The notes beneath the pieces were generated by a model. It made no database searches, was not told the origin of the DNA, and saw nothing but the letters and a program-made list of their open reading frames with translations. 64,000 nt of DNA from Gracilaria gracilis (Eukaryota > Rhodophyta > Florideophyceae > Gracilariales > Gracilariaceae): assembly GCA_030374805.1 (NCBI GenBank), contig JARGSG010000033.1:62001-126000 (forward strand), written 5' to 3'. Below are positions 32,924 through 44,899 of this stretch, piece after piece (the first letter of the stretch is position 1; the number at the start of each line of letters is the position of its first letter). The position numbers and the translations under genes were made by a program.

Positions 32924-33519
32924 GAGCTCGTCACAGTAGATTCCCAATAACTTGGCCGTTGTAGTCCCGAATAGCGGGGTACAGCTTAGTTGAGATGTCC
33001 AGTAAAACTGTGTTCTTTCCTTGAGCATCAAGGCTATCTTCCTTCTTCAAGTGTAATCTTCAATAATCTTCTCCCTTCCGGGGTCTTCAAATCTTCCTCA
33101 TGATTGAGTGCACTTTCCTCTGTCTTAGAGTCCTTCTTCCTCTTCATAGAGTCTTCATAGTTCTTCTCCTCTTCATAGAGTCTTCATTCCTCTTCATGAG
33201 TGCTTCAAATTCTCTTCTGAGCTTCAATTCCTCTTCGTAGAGTCTTCTTTCTTCTTCTCCTCTTCCTGAGGGCATTACTTCTTCTTCATAATCCTCTTCT
33301 GAGTGTCCTTTCATCTTCATAGAGTCTTCTTAAATCTTCTCCTCTTCCTGAGGGCAGCTTAGCTTATTCTTCAACTCTCCTCGTTTAGAGGGTGCCTTCA
33401 CGAAGTAACTTCGGCACTGTACTCCGCTGGAGGTCGTTACGCTTCCTCGAGTGAGGTTCGTTGTCGTTTACACGGCTACGCCGGACACGAGAGAACGTTC
33501 CGTCACAGACGGTGGCGGT
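32924..33519. other. E2 spacer between convergent ORFs, pyrimidine-rich repeats
   Basis: Separates the stops of the antisense ORF and the chromodomain. From about 33000 to 33370 the plus strand is almost pure TTC/TCT with an irregularly repeated unit CTCTTCATAGAGTCTTC and variants ending CTCTTCCTGAGGGC. Shorter pyrimidine-rich spacers occupy the same place in E1 (about 5040-5180) and E3 (about 44.8-44.9 kb). Possibly 3'-end signals for the two convergent transcripts. Confidence 0.6.
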
Positions 33520-36500
33520 CTACCCCACTAGGGCGCGGTGTAGGTTAGCCGGAACATCCGTGTTAGTACGGCGGTGATACTGCACGATTTTCGATCCTGG
33601 CAGGTGCTCAACCGGTTCATCCGTGTCTGCTGATGGCGGATAGCCATACCAGCGCACCTGGTACTGCCTATACCCCTTCGGGTGCCAACGGTGTCCCACG
33701 ATGTGGTCGACCACGAACTCTTTCGAGTAAACTTCACGTTCTTCACCACCTTTAGAAGGGTCGTCCACGCTTCGTAGCGGTACTGTAATAGGGATACCAG
33801 CTGCGTTGCTGTGTGCCTCTGACGCCTTCGGCGGTTTTGTCGTCCTCTGTTGAGTCTTCCTTACCGGATTCCGAGAGTTCTCGAGCAGTTCTTCCGTTTC
33901 GACGGTCTCCTCAACGTCTCGATTACGAGTAGTTTCCCGTGTTGACGGTGGTTTCGGACGGGGAGGCAGATTACCTACCACGGAACGTGCCGGTTCACGT
34001 GACTCCGTGCGACGGTTCGTGGCTACGGCGCTGCCGGTCGACAGTGTAGGCCCACTGTGTGGTGCACGGCGTGTGCCACGCGACGTGTGGCGCGCGCGCA
34101 CTCCTGCACTGGCAGCGTGTATTTTCCCTAAATCAGGGCGGTATTCCGTATCTCCAACGGTGCGTGCACTGTCATGACGGTTCAAAACGTCATGACGAGC
34201 GCTTAACGACTTCCCCACGGATGGGTGCGGTGGTGCTTCCTCCATACCCGTTCCGGGGTGCTCTAACTTCGCTTCCGCGAGCGTCTTCTCTCTTTCCTGA
34301 CTAATTGGTCTTGCGATACCGGGATCTGCCGTGATTTCCTTACTTCGCGCCTGCGTAGGCGGTGCGCGACGAACGTCAGCGACGGTTTGCGGCTTGCGCG
34401 CGTCCGGAATACTCCGTGTAGCAGTATCCAGCGGTGCTGTAGCCGTGCTCTTCCGAGAAATCGGGTGATCAGCGTCGACTTCCGGCGGTGCCGAGGAACT
34501 GTCGCGAGCGCGATCAGGTGGTCCCTCCTGTGTCTCCTCGACAACAGGAGGTTGATCATGCGGCGATTCCCCGTGCAGGTGAGCAATTCCAGTATCCTGG
34601 ACAGTACGGGAGTCCGTAGATTGCCCGTGTCCCTTGCTGATAGGGCTGCGATCCGCTGTAGAGGGTTGCGCGCCCTTGGCAATATCAGCACGCTGTAGCG
34701 GGTTTGCCTGCCCACTAACAGTGGTATCCTTAGCAATCACGTCCTCGACGGTGTCCTGAGACAACTCAGTCTCCAATTCTTCTCTCCGTGAATCACGGGG
34801 TGTCTGCGACGGTTGCGACACCGGTGATTCCTGTTCTTCCGCAACAACGCGTGAATTCCCCTCCCCCTCCTGAGGTGGAGCGATACGGGGAGCAGTCATC
34901 ACGTCAGTTGACGGTTCGATAGACGCTGTAAAGCGCGACTTCACAAGCGGTGTAGAATCTGAAGATTCGGTTCGCGACGATAACATCGGTAACTCCGACA
35001 ATCCCCTCGATGGGTGACGAAGTCCCACAAGTGGTGTAGCTTCTGTAGACTGAAGCGATCGGTTCTCCGCCTGTTCAGCCTCCTGCTGAGTATCCAAAAC
35101 AACTTCCGTATGACGGGTAGGTCTTTGTACAACTCGATCCCGAGGAAAACGCTCATGAGCGCCACCAACTTCCAGTACAACTGTGTCCTTATTCACGCTA
35201 ATAGCGCGGTACGGACCATCAGCGATGGGAGAAAGCTTGTGTCGCCTCTTCTTTTCAGGAGTGTAATATTCTTTCCTTACAAAGGCGGTTTGTCCCGGTT
35301 CCAGCGGTGGTAGAGGTCTCCGAATACGGGCATCAAAGTTCCGCTTATAAGCGTGTTGTGCTTTAGCCATTGCCGACCTGGCAACAGGTATTATAAATGA
35401 AAGCCACTGCTTCCAACGCAGGTAGTGATCAACCGTCGACGGGAACGTATCCAGCTTTGGCTGAGGTTCAACCGCAACTGGCGGGGGCGTTCGCGACAGC
35501 ACAAGCTCGAAAGAAGATAAACCAGTAACTCTGTGAACTTGCGTGTTGTACGCGTACGTCACGGTATCCGTGTAGAGATCCCAAGTCTTTGGATGTTCAA
35601 CAGTATAAGCCCGCAATGCGGAGAGCAGCGTTCGATTAAATCGCTCGACTTGCCCATTACATTGGGGATGATACGTCGTCGTGAAGAGATTCTTCACGTC
35701 GAGTATCCGACAGACGTCCTGGAAGAAACGCGCAGTAAATTGCGGACCATTATCCGAAAGGAGATTAACCAGGGGACCGTAGACTAGGACCCAAAGCTTA
35801 ACGAAAGCTTCCGCAACAGTGCGTGATGTAATCTTCCTCAACGGAATTGTCCGGACTAACTTCGAGAATCTGTCCGTAATGACGAGTGGAAACCGATTAC
35901 CTCGGGATGTCCTTAAAAACTCACCGAGTATATCGATGGCAACAAACTCAAGAGGCGCCCGTGCGGGGAACAGAGTTAGCTTCTTCGCATGGCGACGTAA
36001 TTTAACTCGTTCACGAGCACAGTGCGTACACGCCTTGACGGTGGTATAGCAATCCAACGCTAACGCGGGCCAGTAGAAATCCCGACGTAGTGTCGTGTAT
36101 AGCCTTCTAGCCCCAGGATGGGAAGCAACCTTAGAAAAGTGTGATAGGTGAAGAACCCTGGACTGCAAGGAGTGAGGAACCACGATCTGTGGGGATGAAC
36201 GAACCACTCTAACGAGGTAACCCTGAGTGTTAACCCCAAAAGGGATGTTCGCACCGCCATTAATTTGGGCGCGTATCCTCGTACAGAACGGGTCTCCCTG
36301 CTGTTCTCTGATCATCTCCTCAGGAGTGATTGGGACAAACGCACCGGGTTCCGGGTCTTCACCATCTGCGACGAGTAAGTCATCACAGATGTCGTCCGAA
36401 ATCAGTTCGTAGTCTTCTTCACCCTCCTCCATGAGGAAACAGGGGATATCTTCATCATCGTCGTCGACGCGTAACGCTTCGCCTTCCGTTCCCAAACGTG

Positions 36501-38979
36501 AAAGAGCATCCGCTTGCGCGTTGAGACTTCCCTTCTTGTAGGTGACTTCATAATCAAACTCGGCTAGCCGAAGACGCCAGCGCATTAAACGCCCGGAAGG
36601 TTCCGTGATTGACATTAACCAGCGTAACGCGGAATGATCCGTGTTAACGGTAAAATGCACACCCATAAGATATGGTCTTAACGTCTGTAAAGCCCATACC
36701 ATGGCGAGACACTCCTTCTCGGATACCGGATAGTTCCGTTCATGAACGTTGAGCGTGCGAGACCAAAATCCAATTGGTCGGCGTTCCCCGTCGGGTATAG
36801 TCTGAAACAGTGCACAGCCGATCTGGTAGTCGCTCGCATCCGTATCCACGGTAAATGGCAACCCGTTCTTCGGTAATGACAGCACGGGTGCTGTTGTGAC
36901 TGCCTCTATAAGAGAGTTGAATGCTTCCACTTGCGTGGGAGCAAGGGGGCCCAGTTTTGGTGGTTGTCCCTTCTTCAGGAGCTCGTTGAGCGGTCCCGCG
37001 ATCTTCGCGAAGCGAGGAATGAACCGTCGATAGACGTTGCATAATCCTAGGAAGGAACGCAGCTCAGTCTGAGTCGTAGGTAGTTTAGCCTCCTTGAGTG
37101 ACTTCACGCGAGCCTGCTCGATCAGTAGCCGTCCCGGACGGATTACGTGTCCAAGATACTTGACCGAGTCAGTAAAGAATTCACATTTCCTCAGCTTGAG
37201 TGTTACTCCTGCGTCGCGCAGTGTTATGATTATCTCACGAACGTGATCCAAATGGTCATCCAAATTATTGGAGAAGACGATGATATCGTCGAGATAGACG
37301 AGGCAACTCCGCCATTTGAAACGGGCAAGGAGAATATCCAAAGCACGCTGAAAAGTAGCGGGGGCGTTCGTAAGTCCAAAAGTCATACGCTTAAAGCGGT
37401 ACAGCCCTGAATGACAGGTAAACGCAGTCTTATCACGGTCTTCCGGTCGCACGGGTACTTGCCAGTACCCCCAATTCGCATCCAAAGTGGAGAAGACGGT
37501 TGCATCGCCAAGCGAGTCAATGTATTCGTCCATACGAGGTATGGGATACACGTCTTTGACGGTAACATCATTGAGGCGACGATAGTCGATACAAAAACGC
37601 CAGGACCCATCGGGTTTCGGAGCCAGTACAACTGGAGATGCCCACGGCGACTGTGCCGGTTCTATAACTCTGGCTCGGAGCATCTTGTTGATTTGAAACT
37701 GTTCTTCCTCCCGAGCTTTCGGACCTGCCCTGTGAGGGTGTTGAGCAATAGGCTTAACGTCTGGCAACAGATCAATCCGGTGTTCCGTAGCTGTAACCTC
37801 TCCGCGGGAACCATCCCACATTGGTGTAAATTCGCGCAACATATCACGCAACTTCTCGCGGTGTGAATCCAGTACATGACCGAGATTCAATTCTTCTAAC
37901 TCCTTAATAGGGTCAATCCTGTCATAACTCGTAGGCACGGTCTTCTTTTCCGGGTCTCCCGTGTTGTTAACCGTCTGAGACGGGTTCGACGCTTGCGCAC
38001 GCGACGAATACCCCTCCCCCTCCTGAGAGTGAGACGCATCAGCGGTTTCTTCGACAATCCCGAGCATCTCGGCGGCAGTCACCTTAGTAGGGATAAGCGC
38101 CGTAGGGGTGCGGTAGGACAGTACCAATAACTTGGTTCTTCACCAGAAACTGGGACTTTTTGCCAAAGTTGGCTAACAAAACCCGAAAGGGGTGACCATT
38201 CGAGATCTGCACAACGCCATTCGCTAATGCGAGCTGATATTTACCGTATAACGAGGTAGATGGTTGAACAACCCGCAAACCACGCGGAGCAGCAGTAACA
38301 TCAACCCATACCTGGGATTCTGGCGGAATAGAAATAGCACGTGCAACACGGAGTTTCGGAGACTTCTTCGGAGGGGTTAGAATCCTGTAAAGGAGTTGGT
38401 AGCGGTACCAGCTTAGCTGAGGTTCTCCTCAAAGAACGACGAACAATCGGTACAACCGAACCATCTTCCATTTCCACTTCACGCGCACGCGGTCTGATTG
38501 ACTCGACATATCTGTCACAGAAGTCACATCCTAAGATGACAGGGGCAGCAAGCGTCTTGCAGACGATGAATTCAACCTGCTCAATGCAGTTGCCAATCCT
38601 GACGATCAGGGAAACCATTCCAGCCGTACTCAACGGGTTATTATTTGCATCTGCCACGTCCATGACGGGTCGTTGACGAACTCGACAACGGATTTCCGGC
38701 GGTAAGAGCGACTCCACAATAAAATTGGGGACCAGCGCCTGTATCCAGGATAGACAAATGACGCACCATATACTGGGTAGAAAGGCCAAGGTCAGCGAAT
38801 ATCTTGTAGTTTCGCTTGGCCATGACCATGACTCGATCCGGGATCCGGTTGTTCCTGAACCGTATCCACGGGCGACGCATTACACCAACGGTGGTAGAGT
38901 CCACGTCTAGGACGGTCGGCTTCCTCGAGAGGATTTTGACCTGGGAGCGAGGCGGTGACGCCTCGGGCGCCGTAGACAT
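33520..38979 (-). mobile_element. E2 pol region, nearly whole
   Basis: A single 1535-codon stretch (33520-38127) covers the protease-RT linker, reverse transcriptase (DYRRLNDVTVKDVYPIPRMD, YLDD), RNase H (DTDASDYQIG), zinc-binding and DDE integrase (VITDRFSKLVRTIPLRKI, NGQVERFNRT), a long Ser/Thr/Pro-rich linker of about 400 residues, and a C-terminal chromodomain (FVVDHIVGHRW, VRWYGYPPS). The protease (ILDTGAGP) lies upstream to 38979. About two or three breaks fall in the protease-proximal part. Chromodomains in Gypsy elements are known to steer integration to marked chromatin. Confidence 0.85.
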
Positions 38980-39014
38980 CGACTGGGCCGCCTCTCCATT
39001 GGAGACTCCCGTAC

Positions 39015-41093
39015 TCAGTTTAACTGAGTATCATCCGTTCTAACGGGAACGGCGTCCTGCGCGGTAGGGATCTTCACAGACTCCTGTGGAACAGAACTAC
39101 CCGCAGCAGCGGTTGCCGCCACGGCTTGAGCCGGTGAAGCATTGACCTGGGAAGAACCAGAGTGTCGCAACGCAGCGATATCTGCGGGAGAAATCCGTTT
39201 CGGGAAGTCGGTCTTCGCACGCAAATACACGGTTATCGGCACTGACGCCTGTTCTTCTGGGGTCAGAGCTTCGAAATTCACCACGACCGTGGGCATATCC
39301 CTCATGGTGAGGTGGCAATCCGGTGCCACATGCCCGTGTTCGTAGCATAGAAAACAAATCAACCCGGGTCTTCCGGCACTTCGTGGGTCCTTTGCTCTCA
39401 CCTTCCGCGGGTCTACCCAACCAGGTCGCTGGTAACGACTCCCTGAATATGGTACTTGCGGTCCGCGAACGCGGGGGCGATCTGCGTAAAGCAGCGGATC
39501 ATCCGTCATCGACGAGGCTTCAGTAGTTGAAGGCAACTCCGTAGTCGGAATAGAATCCAGGTTCACCTGTGCCAGATGCAAATTATCCACTTCGTGGCCA
39601 AAAAAATCCTGCGGTAGCAGTGAGACCGATGAGAACGCCCCTTCGAGGTGAAGCGCCCTGGATGAACCCCGGTGTCTGGAGCGTGCACGCAGTGCGTCTC
39701 CTTCCGCTTTCGCGTATTGAACCAACTCGAGATAAGTGGTCTTCCGCTTGTCTTCCCGTCGCTGAGAGACTAGCGTGCGAATAGCCGGATTCAATCCGTT
39801 GATAAACAGTGTACAACGCTCATTAGCGGAATAAACATTGCCACAACGGTGGAAAGCCTTGTTCAGTCGGACTGAAAACTCGGTTTCCGATTCCTTCGGG
39901 CGTTGCTTCGTTTCCCGCAACGCGGTGATTGCTTCCTCAATAGAGGTACCAGTCGCGTACGAGCGAAGTAGATACTGCACGGCCTCAGGCCAGCAGGTAA
40001 CCCCTCCTTCGGAGGCTCGAGATGAACCTCTTACAGAGTTGAATTGGTCTTCAGCGAGTCCACGTAGAAAATACGGTAATGCGACATAAGCTTGCCCTTC
40101 ACTCATGCCGAGGATGTCAGCTTCCGCGACAAAGCGTGAAAGAAAATCCAACACCAAGATGGGATCCTCCCCAGTAAAGAACTGGTTACGAAACGTCAAG
40201 GACATGCGCTTGATGCAGTCCTTGATCTTTCCCGTCCCACGGGGCGTACGGTCCAGACTGGAATCTTCCAAACGGTAGTACCGGTAAGACAACAACCTTT
40301 TGTACAAGGGATTAGTAGGCTTCAGCTCCCTCAAACCTGAGTGCTTCCTCCCCTTCTCACGGGTGCGAACAACACCGGAGGTGGAACTAGAATGACGAGA
40401 GCGCGCAGTGCGACCACGACGTTCACCATCATTTGATGAGTCCGACGAAAAAGAACCCGCAGAGCGGTTTGAGATACCAGAAGACCTGGACGAATCCGAA
40501 TCATACTCGTCGACTAACCTCTTCTTAGAGCGATTCTTCCCGAATTTCCGGTTTCTGGCGCGATGAGAGTCCACCGCGGGTGTGTCAAAAGCGCCGTTGT
40601 CAGCACGGATAGTAGCTTCCAACGTCTCAAGACGGCCCAGAATCCGAAATATCTTCGTGTTGACCTCCTCAGTAAAACCGGGGTAACCTTGAAAAACCTC
40701 TAAGAGAGTGTTGACATCTTTCCGTAATATACGTAGATCGTCAGATACACCTCCGATGAGGGCAGCGTCTACCTTCATACGAAGTGTATCGACCTCAGTC
40801 GCGAGGGCAGCATGAGAGCTTTTCATGACTCCCGTCTGGACCTCAAGTGTGCGCACTTGAGTCTCCAGCTCGACGACGAGCGCGTCCTTCACCGCAGCAG
40901 CGGGAGTGGAACCCTCCAAAGGAGCAGATGAGGGTCCAGCCACTGGGGAGTCAGACGACTTTATAGATTGCTTCCGGTTTCCGGGTTTCTTCTCCGCTCC
41001 AGCCGGAGGCTCGGGAACAGACCGCGGACGCGGGGGCAATTCTGAACCAACTGAGCGAGCCTTCGAGGGGCTCGCTCGCTTGCCAGAAACCAT
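39015..41093 (-). CDS. E2 gag, whole
   Basis: 692 aa, uninterrupted, ATG at 41093. Basic N-terminus, predicted coiled coil (about residues 70-170), Ser/Arg-rich linker, helical capsid-like region with YLLRSYATGTSIEEA and TYLELVQYAKAEGDAL, and one CCHC knuckle CFLCYEHGHVAPDC (roughly residue 590). It ends about 35 bp before the protease region in another frame, so pol expression probably needs a translational bypass, as is usual for Gypsy elements. Confidence 0.85.
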   Translation of the reverse strand: MVSGKRASPSKARSVGSELPPRPRSVPEPPAGAEKKPGNRKQSIKSSDSPVAGPSSAPLEGSTPAAAVKDALVVELETQVRTLEVQTGVMKSSHAALATEVDTLRMKVDAALIGGVSDDLRILRKDVNTLLEVFQGYPGFTEEVNTKIFRILGRLETLEATIRADNGAFDTPAVDSHRARNRKFGKNRSKKRLVDEYDSDSSRSSGISNRSAGSFSSDSSNDGERRGRTARSRHSSSTSGVVRTREKGRKHSGLRELKPTNPLYKRLLSYRYYRLEDSSLDRTPRGTGKIKDCIKRMSLTFRNQFFTGEDPILVLDFLSRFVAEADILGMSEGQAYVALPYFLRGLAEDQFNSVRGSSRASEGGVTCWPEAVQYLLRSYATGTSIEEAITALRETKQRPKESETEFSVRLNKAFHRCGNVYSANERCTLFINGLNPAIRTLVSQRREDKRKTTYLELVQYAKAEGDALRARSRHRGSSRALHLEGAFSSVSLLPQDFFGHEVDNLHLAQVNLDSIPTTELPSTTEASSMTDDPLLYADRPRVRGPQVPYSGSRYQRPGWVDPRKVRAKDPRSAGRPGLICFLCYEHGHVAPDCHLTMRDMPTVVVNFEALTPEEQASVPITVYLRAKTDFPKRISPADIAALRHSGSSQVNASPAQAVAATAAAGSSVPQESVKIPTAQDAVPVRTDDTQLN

Positions 41094-41507
41094 CGTCGAC
41101 GACGAAAAGAGACCAGAGAACTGGGAACAATCAAGCGAACAGCAAATTAACCTCGAATGAATTTAGTATCCTCACACGAGTGACGAAAAAAACGAATGCG
41201 GTAAAGACAACCGTGTCCACGGGAACGTCACGATGCGACAACGTTGCTTCACCAGATTGCTGGGACGAGTTCAAAAACCCAAACTGGGTGACAACAACCG
41301 TACCGACGGGAATCTCACACTACGGAAATAGATAGTGCCACCGGTAAAGAACCGTGTCCAAACAACAACCCAAATTGGGAAAACGAAACCGACACGACGT
41401 AGAGTCGGTAGCGAATCCCAGATTAAACTGCGAAATGTCCTCCACGACCACAAAACGAACCGGCAAACCGGAAGGTGCACCAAACCAGCTTGCTGGATAC
41501 AACACGA

Positions 41508-41526
41508 CTTCTAAGTCGGGTGACCA
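41508..41526 (-). promoter_or_regulatory. E2 primer binding site
   Basis: Element strand TGGTCACCCGACTTAGAAG, two bases inside the 5' LTR edge at 41529. Differs from the E1 site at one base over the shared 18. Confidence 0.7.
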
Positions 41527-41528
41527 AT

Positions 41529-42327
41529 TGTAGTGCAACCCCTGCGGAGGAAGAAGACACACAAAGGGTGTTCAAGCCTTCCCTCAACTGAGGTAGTCAC
41601 AGCAATAGAGCCCCTCTCAGGGTGATCGCGCTAGCCGGGTGTAAGACCGGGGATCACCGTCACGACACGCGTAGAGAGCGGTAAAGGCAGAGAAGCCGCA
41701 CAGTGGTGGGGAACACGACAGAGTCGGGGATGACGTCACAGACGGGACAACCAACACACACACGAGAGTGGCACGAGACGCGAAGAGCGGTAGCAAACCA
41801 CGCGAGTGGGCGAAACAAAGAACGGTCAACACCGGTATGCAGTGTAGCGATACCTGTATAACAGTGCGAAAACAAATAAAGGAAACACACAGAATAACAC
41901 GCGGAATGCGGTAAGGGTGCTGTAGATGCCGCGAGGCGGATGATGGTACCTACACAGTAGTGGCAACTCTCCGCGAGGAGGATATTGCTCACCAAGGGTG
42001 AAACATCAGAGCCGAACACTCGGTTGAGTCGTTTACTTCTCCAAAGTTGGGTTGAGCTCAACCTACTATGTAGTGTAGCCGCCCACTGTCAGTGGTAACT
42101 AAATATCCAATATTAATATCTAGAATCCCCAACAATGGGTGCAAACTCCCCACACGTGTGTGACTGACCAGCAATGCTGTGCACCTCACAACTATCCTAT
42201 ATGTTGTACGAATCTACCCAAGAGTGGGGTGTGCCACGCACGGCATTCATCATCACCTCCTTAAAGAGCCTCCCCTTGTCTATGAATCGCAATAGCGAAG
42301 CTTCATCCGCAATAGCGTTGCACTACA
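41529..42327 (-). repeat. E2 5' LTR (right copy)
   Basis: 799 bp with perfect 8-bp inverted termini TGTAGTGC and GCACTACA. The E3 LTR resumes immediately after it. Confidence 0.9.
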
Positions 42328-42737
42328 CAACGCAGTCGTCACTCCACTTGGAGGTGAACAATCCGCGAAGGCGTGATAGTTAGAGCCAGAAGCCCTTACT
42401 TGGCAAGGGGCAGTTTACTTGGGGGAGCGGTGCTCAACCCTCTAAGTACTGAGCTCGGCGCACCACTGACAGTGGGTGCGCCGAGCAAAATTATCTATAA
42501 AATATCTAAGTAAGTACAGCAATGCTGGGTGCACTGCCTCTGGCATATCCGTGCTACACGTGTGCTAATCACACCCGCTAAGCGGCGCCTCGAGCCGTGC
42601 AATCCACGTGTACATGTGTGGAAATTACCTCATCGAGGCGACACGCTAATAGCGGTGTAGCTCATATATATCTACTAACGCATGATGCGGAAATTAAATA
42701 AGTACCTCAAATCGCCTCCAAGGAGTGTTGTCCTTCA
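42328..42737 (-). repeat. E3 3' LTR, inner part
   Basis: Ends TTGTCCTTCA at 42737, directly against a polypurine-tract complement. With 29612-30058 it makes one LTR interrupted by E2. Confidence 0.65.
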
Positions 42738-42755
42738 TATCCCCCTCCTTAAGAG
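42738..42755 (-). promoter_or_regulatory. E3 3' polypurine tract
   Basis: Plus strand TATCCCCCTCCTTAAGAG, i.e. CTCTTAAGGAGGGGGATA on the element strand, abutting the LTR edge. Confidence 0.75.
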
Positions 42756-42973
42756 TGAGCCACGCCGTAGCGATGGCGGGTCGAACTCCCAACCGTGGGC
42801 ATAAAAGCGCATCCCTGAAGTCGTCGGATTCCATCTCGCCTCGCGAAGATCAAGTCACTACCACTCGACAGTGCAAACCTCGCTCCAGCGACGATCAATC
42901 GTGTTCATAACAGTCTTCAACTCGCTCTCGCGGTGTTATTACCAACCTTCCCGTTCCTCGAGTGCCTCGCGCG

Positions 42974-44730
42974 ATGAGCGGTCAACCTCCGAACTCGGGA
43001 TACTTCTCCGGATTTCGTTCGGTGCCTCTTCCGCAAAGCGGCAATGCTTCTGGGTCGTCCCAGGGGCTCAACGCCAGTGGCGAACACATTCTCCCTCAGG
43101 GGCAGCAGCCCCATGGTCACGTCCTGCATGACGTGCCGTGGCCTTCCTACGACGAGCTAGTCGGGCTGAACCCTCGCGTTCATGCGCACATCTTCCGGAC
43201 TGCTCCGTGGTTTCATCCTACAGCCATTTTCAACGAGGAGCTTATCGTGTCTTATGCGGACGGTACTGATCGCCTTCCCGGGGATCTTCCGGCGTTAGTC
43301 ACCACTTCGTGGGATTGGCGTCGACGGGTTGCCGTCCCTCCTCACGCAATCTTGCGGCGTTCCGGCGAGTCGCTGGCTTCCGCTCAGGCGGTGTTGGTTC
43401 GCTTGGGCTATGCGCGGCAGAGCCGGGCGAACTTCGAATTCCCAATTCCTGATTCCATTAGTTTCGATCTCCGGTTGTACCGTACACAAGGCGAGATTTC
43501 GTATTGCGCCCGCTTGGCGGTGGTTGAGACTTACTCCTGGAGCGGACATCCTAATGTACGCCAAGAGGCCGTGTGTTGGATTCCTCCAATCATCCGGGCG
43601 GAGTTCAGGTATCTTCGCCGGGAGTCCCATTCGCGGTGGTTACAGACCTTCATCCGCGATGAGCGTCGTGCGCGTTCCCGTTTCGGGTTTCTCGTCCCGT
43701 ATCAAAACACGGAGATCAATCGAATCCGGCACAACCACCGGCTGGGCCGTTACGTTCCAATTCCTACTTGGTGGTCCTCGGTGGAGGTATGTCGCGGGTG
43801 CTACGTGGCGTTGCCCCCGGTCCTCTCCTATCTAGGCTCCTGCCTCATAGAGGATCCTTATTCCGGACTGTGGTCCGTGGTGCTCACCGAGTGGGTCATC
43901 CGCACCGCGGCTTATCTCCTATTGGAAGTATATGACCAGTATCGACTGTGGTATGTCCCGCCTCGCCTTCGTGCGTGCATCCGAGAACTCTCGTTGCGAG
44001 TCTCTCTGGGAGGTGAAAACAATGCCGAAAAAGTTCGTGGGCTCCTCGAAGTAGTCGCCCGAGTTGATTGGGCCAGCGTGCCCTTCGCTCAGAGCGGCCG
44101 CGGTCACGAGGACGGCAGTTTCGACCGGTCCCCGGGACGACGCACGCCATTGGCGGGAGATTTCATCTTTTTTAATCCCTGGGAGGTGCAAGAGATCATC
44201 GCAGCTGAAGCGGCAGCTCTCCGGATGGCTCCGAGGTATATCCCTAACGGGCATCCCGTTGGCTTCGTCGACGCTGACGATTTTTACCACGCCTACGGCG
44301 GTGACGACGACCAAATGATGGACGAAGAACCCGAGACGGGGATGATGACGACGTAGTCGAAGAGGTTCCTTCTGCCAACGTGGCTGAGCCGACCTCCAAT
44401 GACACGGCAGCGCCGGGAATGGCGACGGCTGAGCCGGTGGATCCACCCGCGCCCGAACCTTCGTCGGTAGGTGCTGTGGTGGCTTCCCTTCCGGATGAAC
44501 CAGATGTGATCGAGGTGCCTACGGTCCTCCCCTCTGGGGGTGGAAGCGGTGAAACGGCTGTGATCGCTCATTTCCTCCGAGGAGTTGGGCTTTCCGCAAC
44601 TGTCGCGAGCGGGGACGTCGCCGCAATGCGGGATGCGTTGGCTGCACGCCTTACTGGCGGATCCAATCCCAGCAATGGGAGTACTGGTGACGGGGCTCCG
44701 GGCCCTTCCAACCAAGGGTCGGGAGCTTAG
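42974..44730 (+). pseudogene. E3 antisense ORF, nearly whole
   Basis: Plus-strand homologue of the E2 ORF at 31094, starting ATG about 240 bp inside the LTR. N-terminal SGYFSGF, then RPLLRAEF-like IRAEFRYL, ARSRFGFLVPYQNTE, a WSSVEVCRGCYVALPP block, TEWVIRTAAYLL and LWYVPPRLRACI. The C-terminus ends with AVIAHFLRGVG and GDVAAMRDALAARL. About one break, near the acidic stretch. Same place and direction as in E1 and E2. Confidence 0.7.
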
Positions 44731-44899
44731 TCTATCTTCCTCCTGATTCCCTCTGTGCAGTGTTGTTGTAGGATATAGCCTTGATGGCCATTAAACCTAC
44801 TTCCGTCTATGACGTATATCTTTCCTTTTCCAAGTGCCAGCTTCGTCTTCTCCCACTTCTTAACTTCCTTCTCGGTGAGCTAGCTTCTTCCCCTTCGGG

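Larger units (their letters stand above)
30059..42327 (-). mobile_element. Gypsy/Ty3 chromodomain LTR element E2, young and nearly whole
   Basis: 12.27-kb insertion with two 799-bp LTRs (30059-30857, 41529-42327). The 5' LTR has perfect 8-bp inverted ends TGTAGTGC...GCACTACA. Flanking pentamers AAACG and CAACG agree at four of five bases, a probable slightly diverged target duplication. Order on the minus strand: LTR, primer site, gag, protease, RT, RNase H, integrase, chromodomain. A plus-strand ORF follows, then polypurine tract and LTR. By hand the LTRs differ at about eight of 799 positions (about 99% alike), so it is recent. Gag and the extra ORF are uninterrupted; pol has about two or three breaks near its start. 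It sits inside the LTR of E3. Confidence 0.9.
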
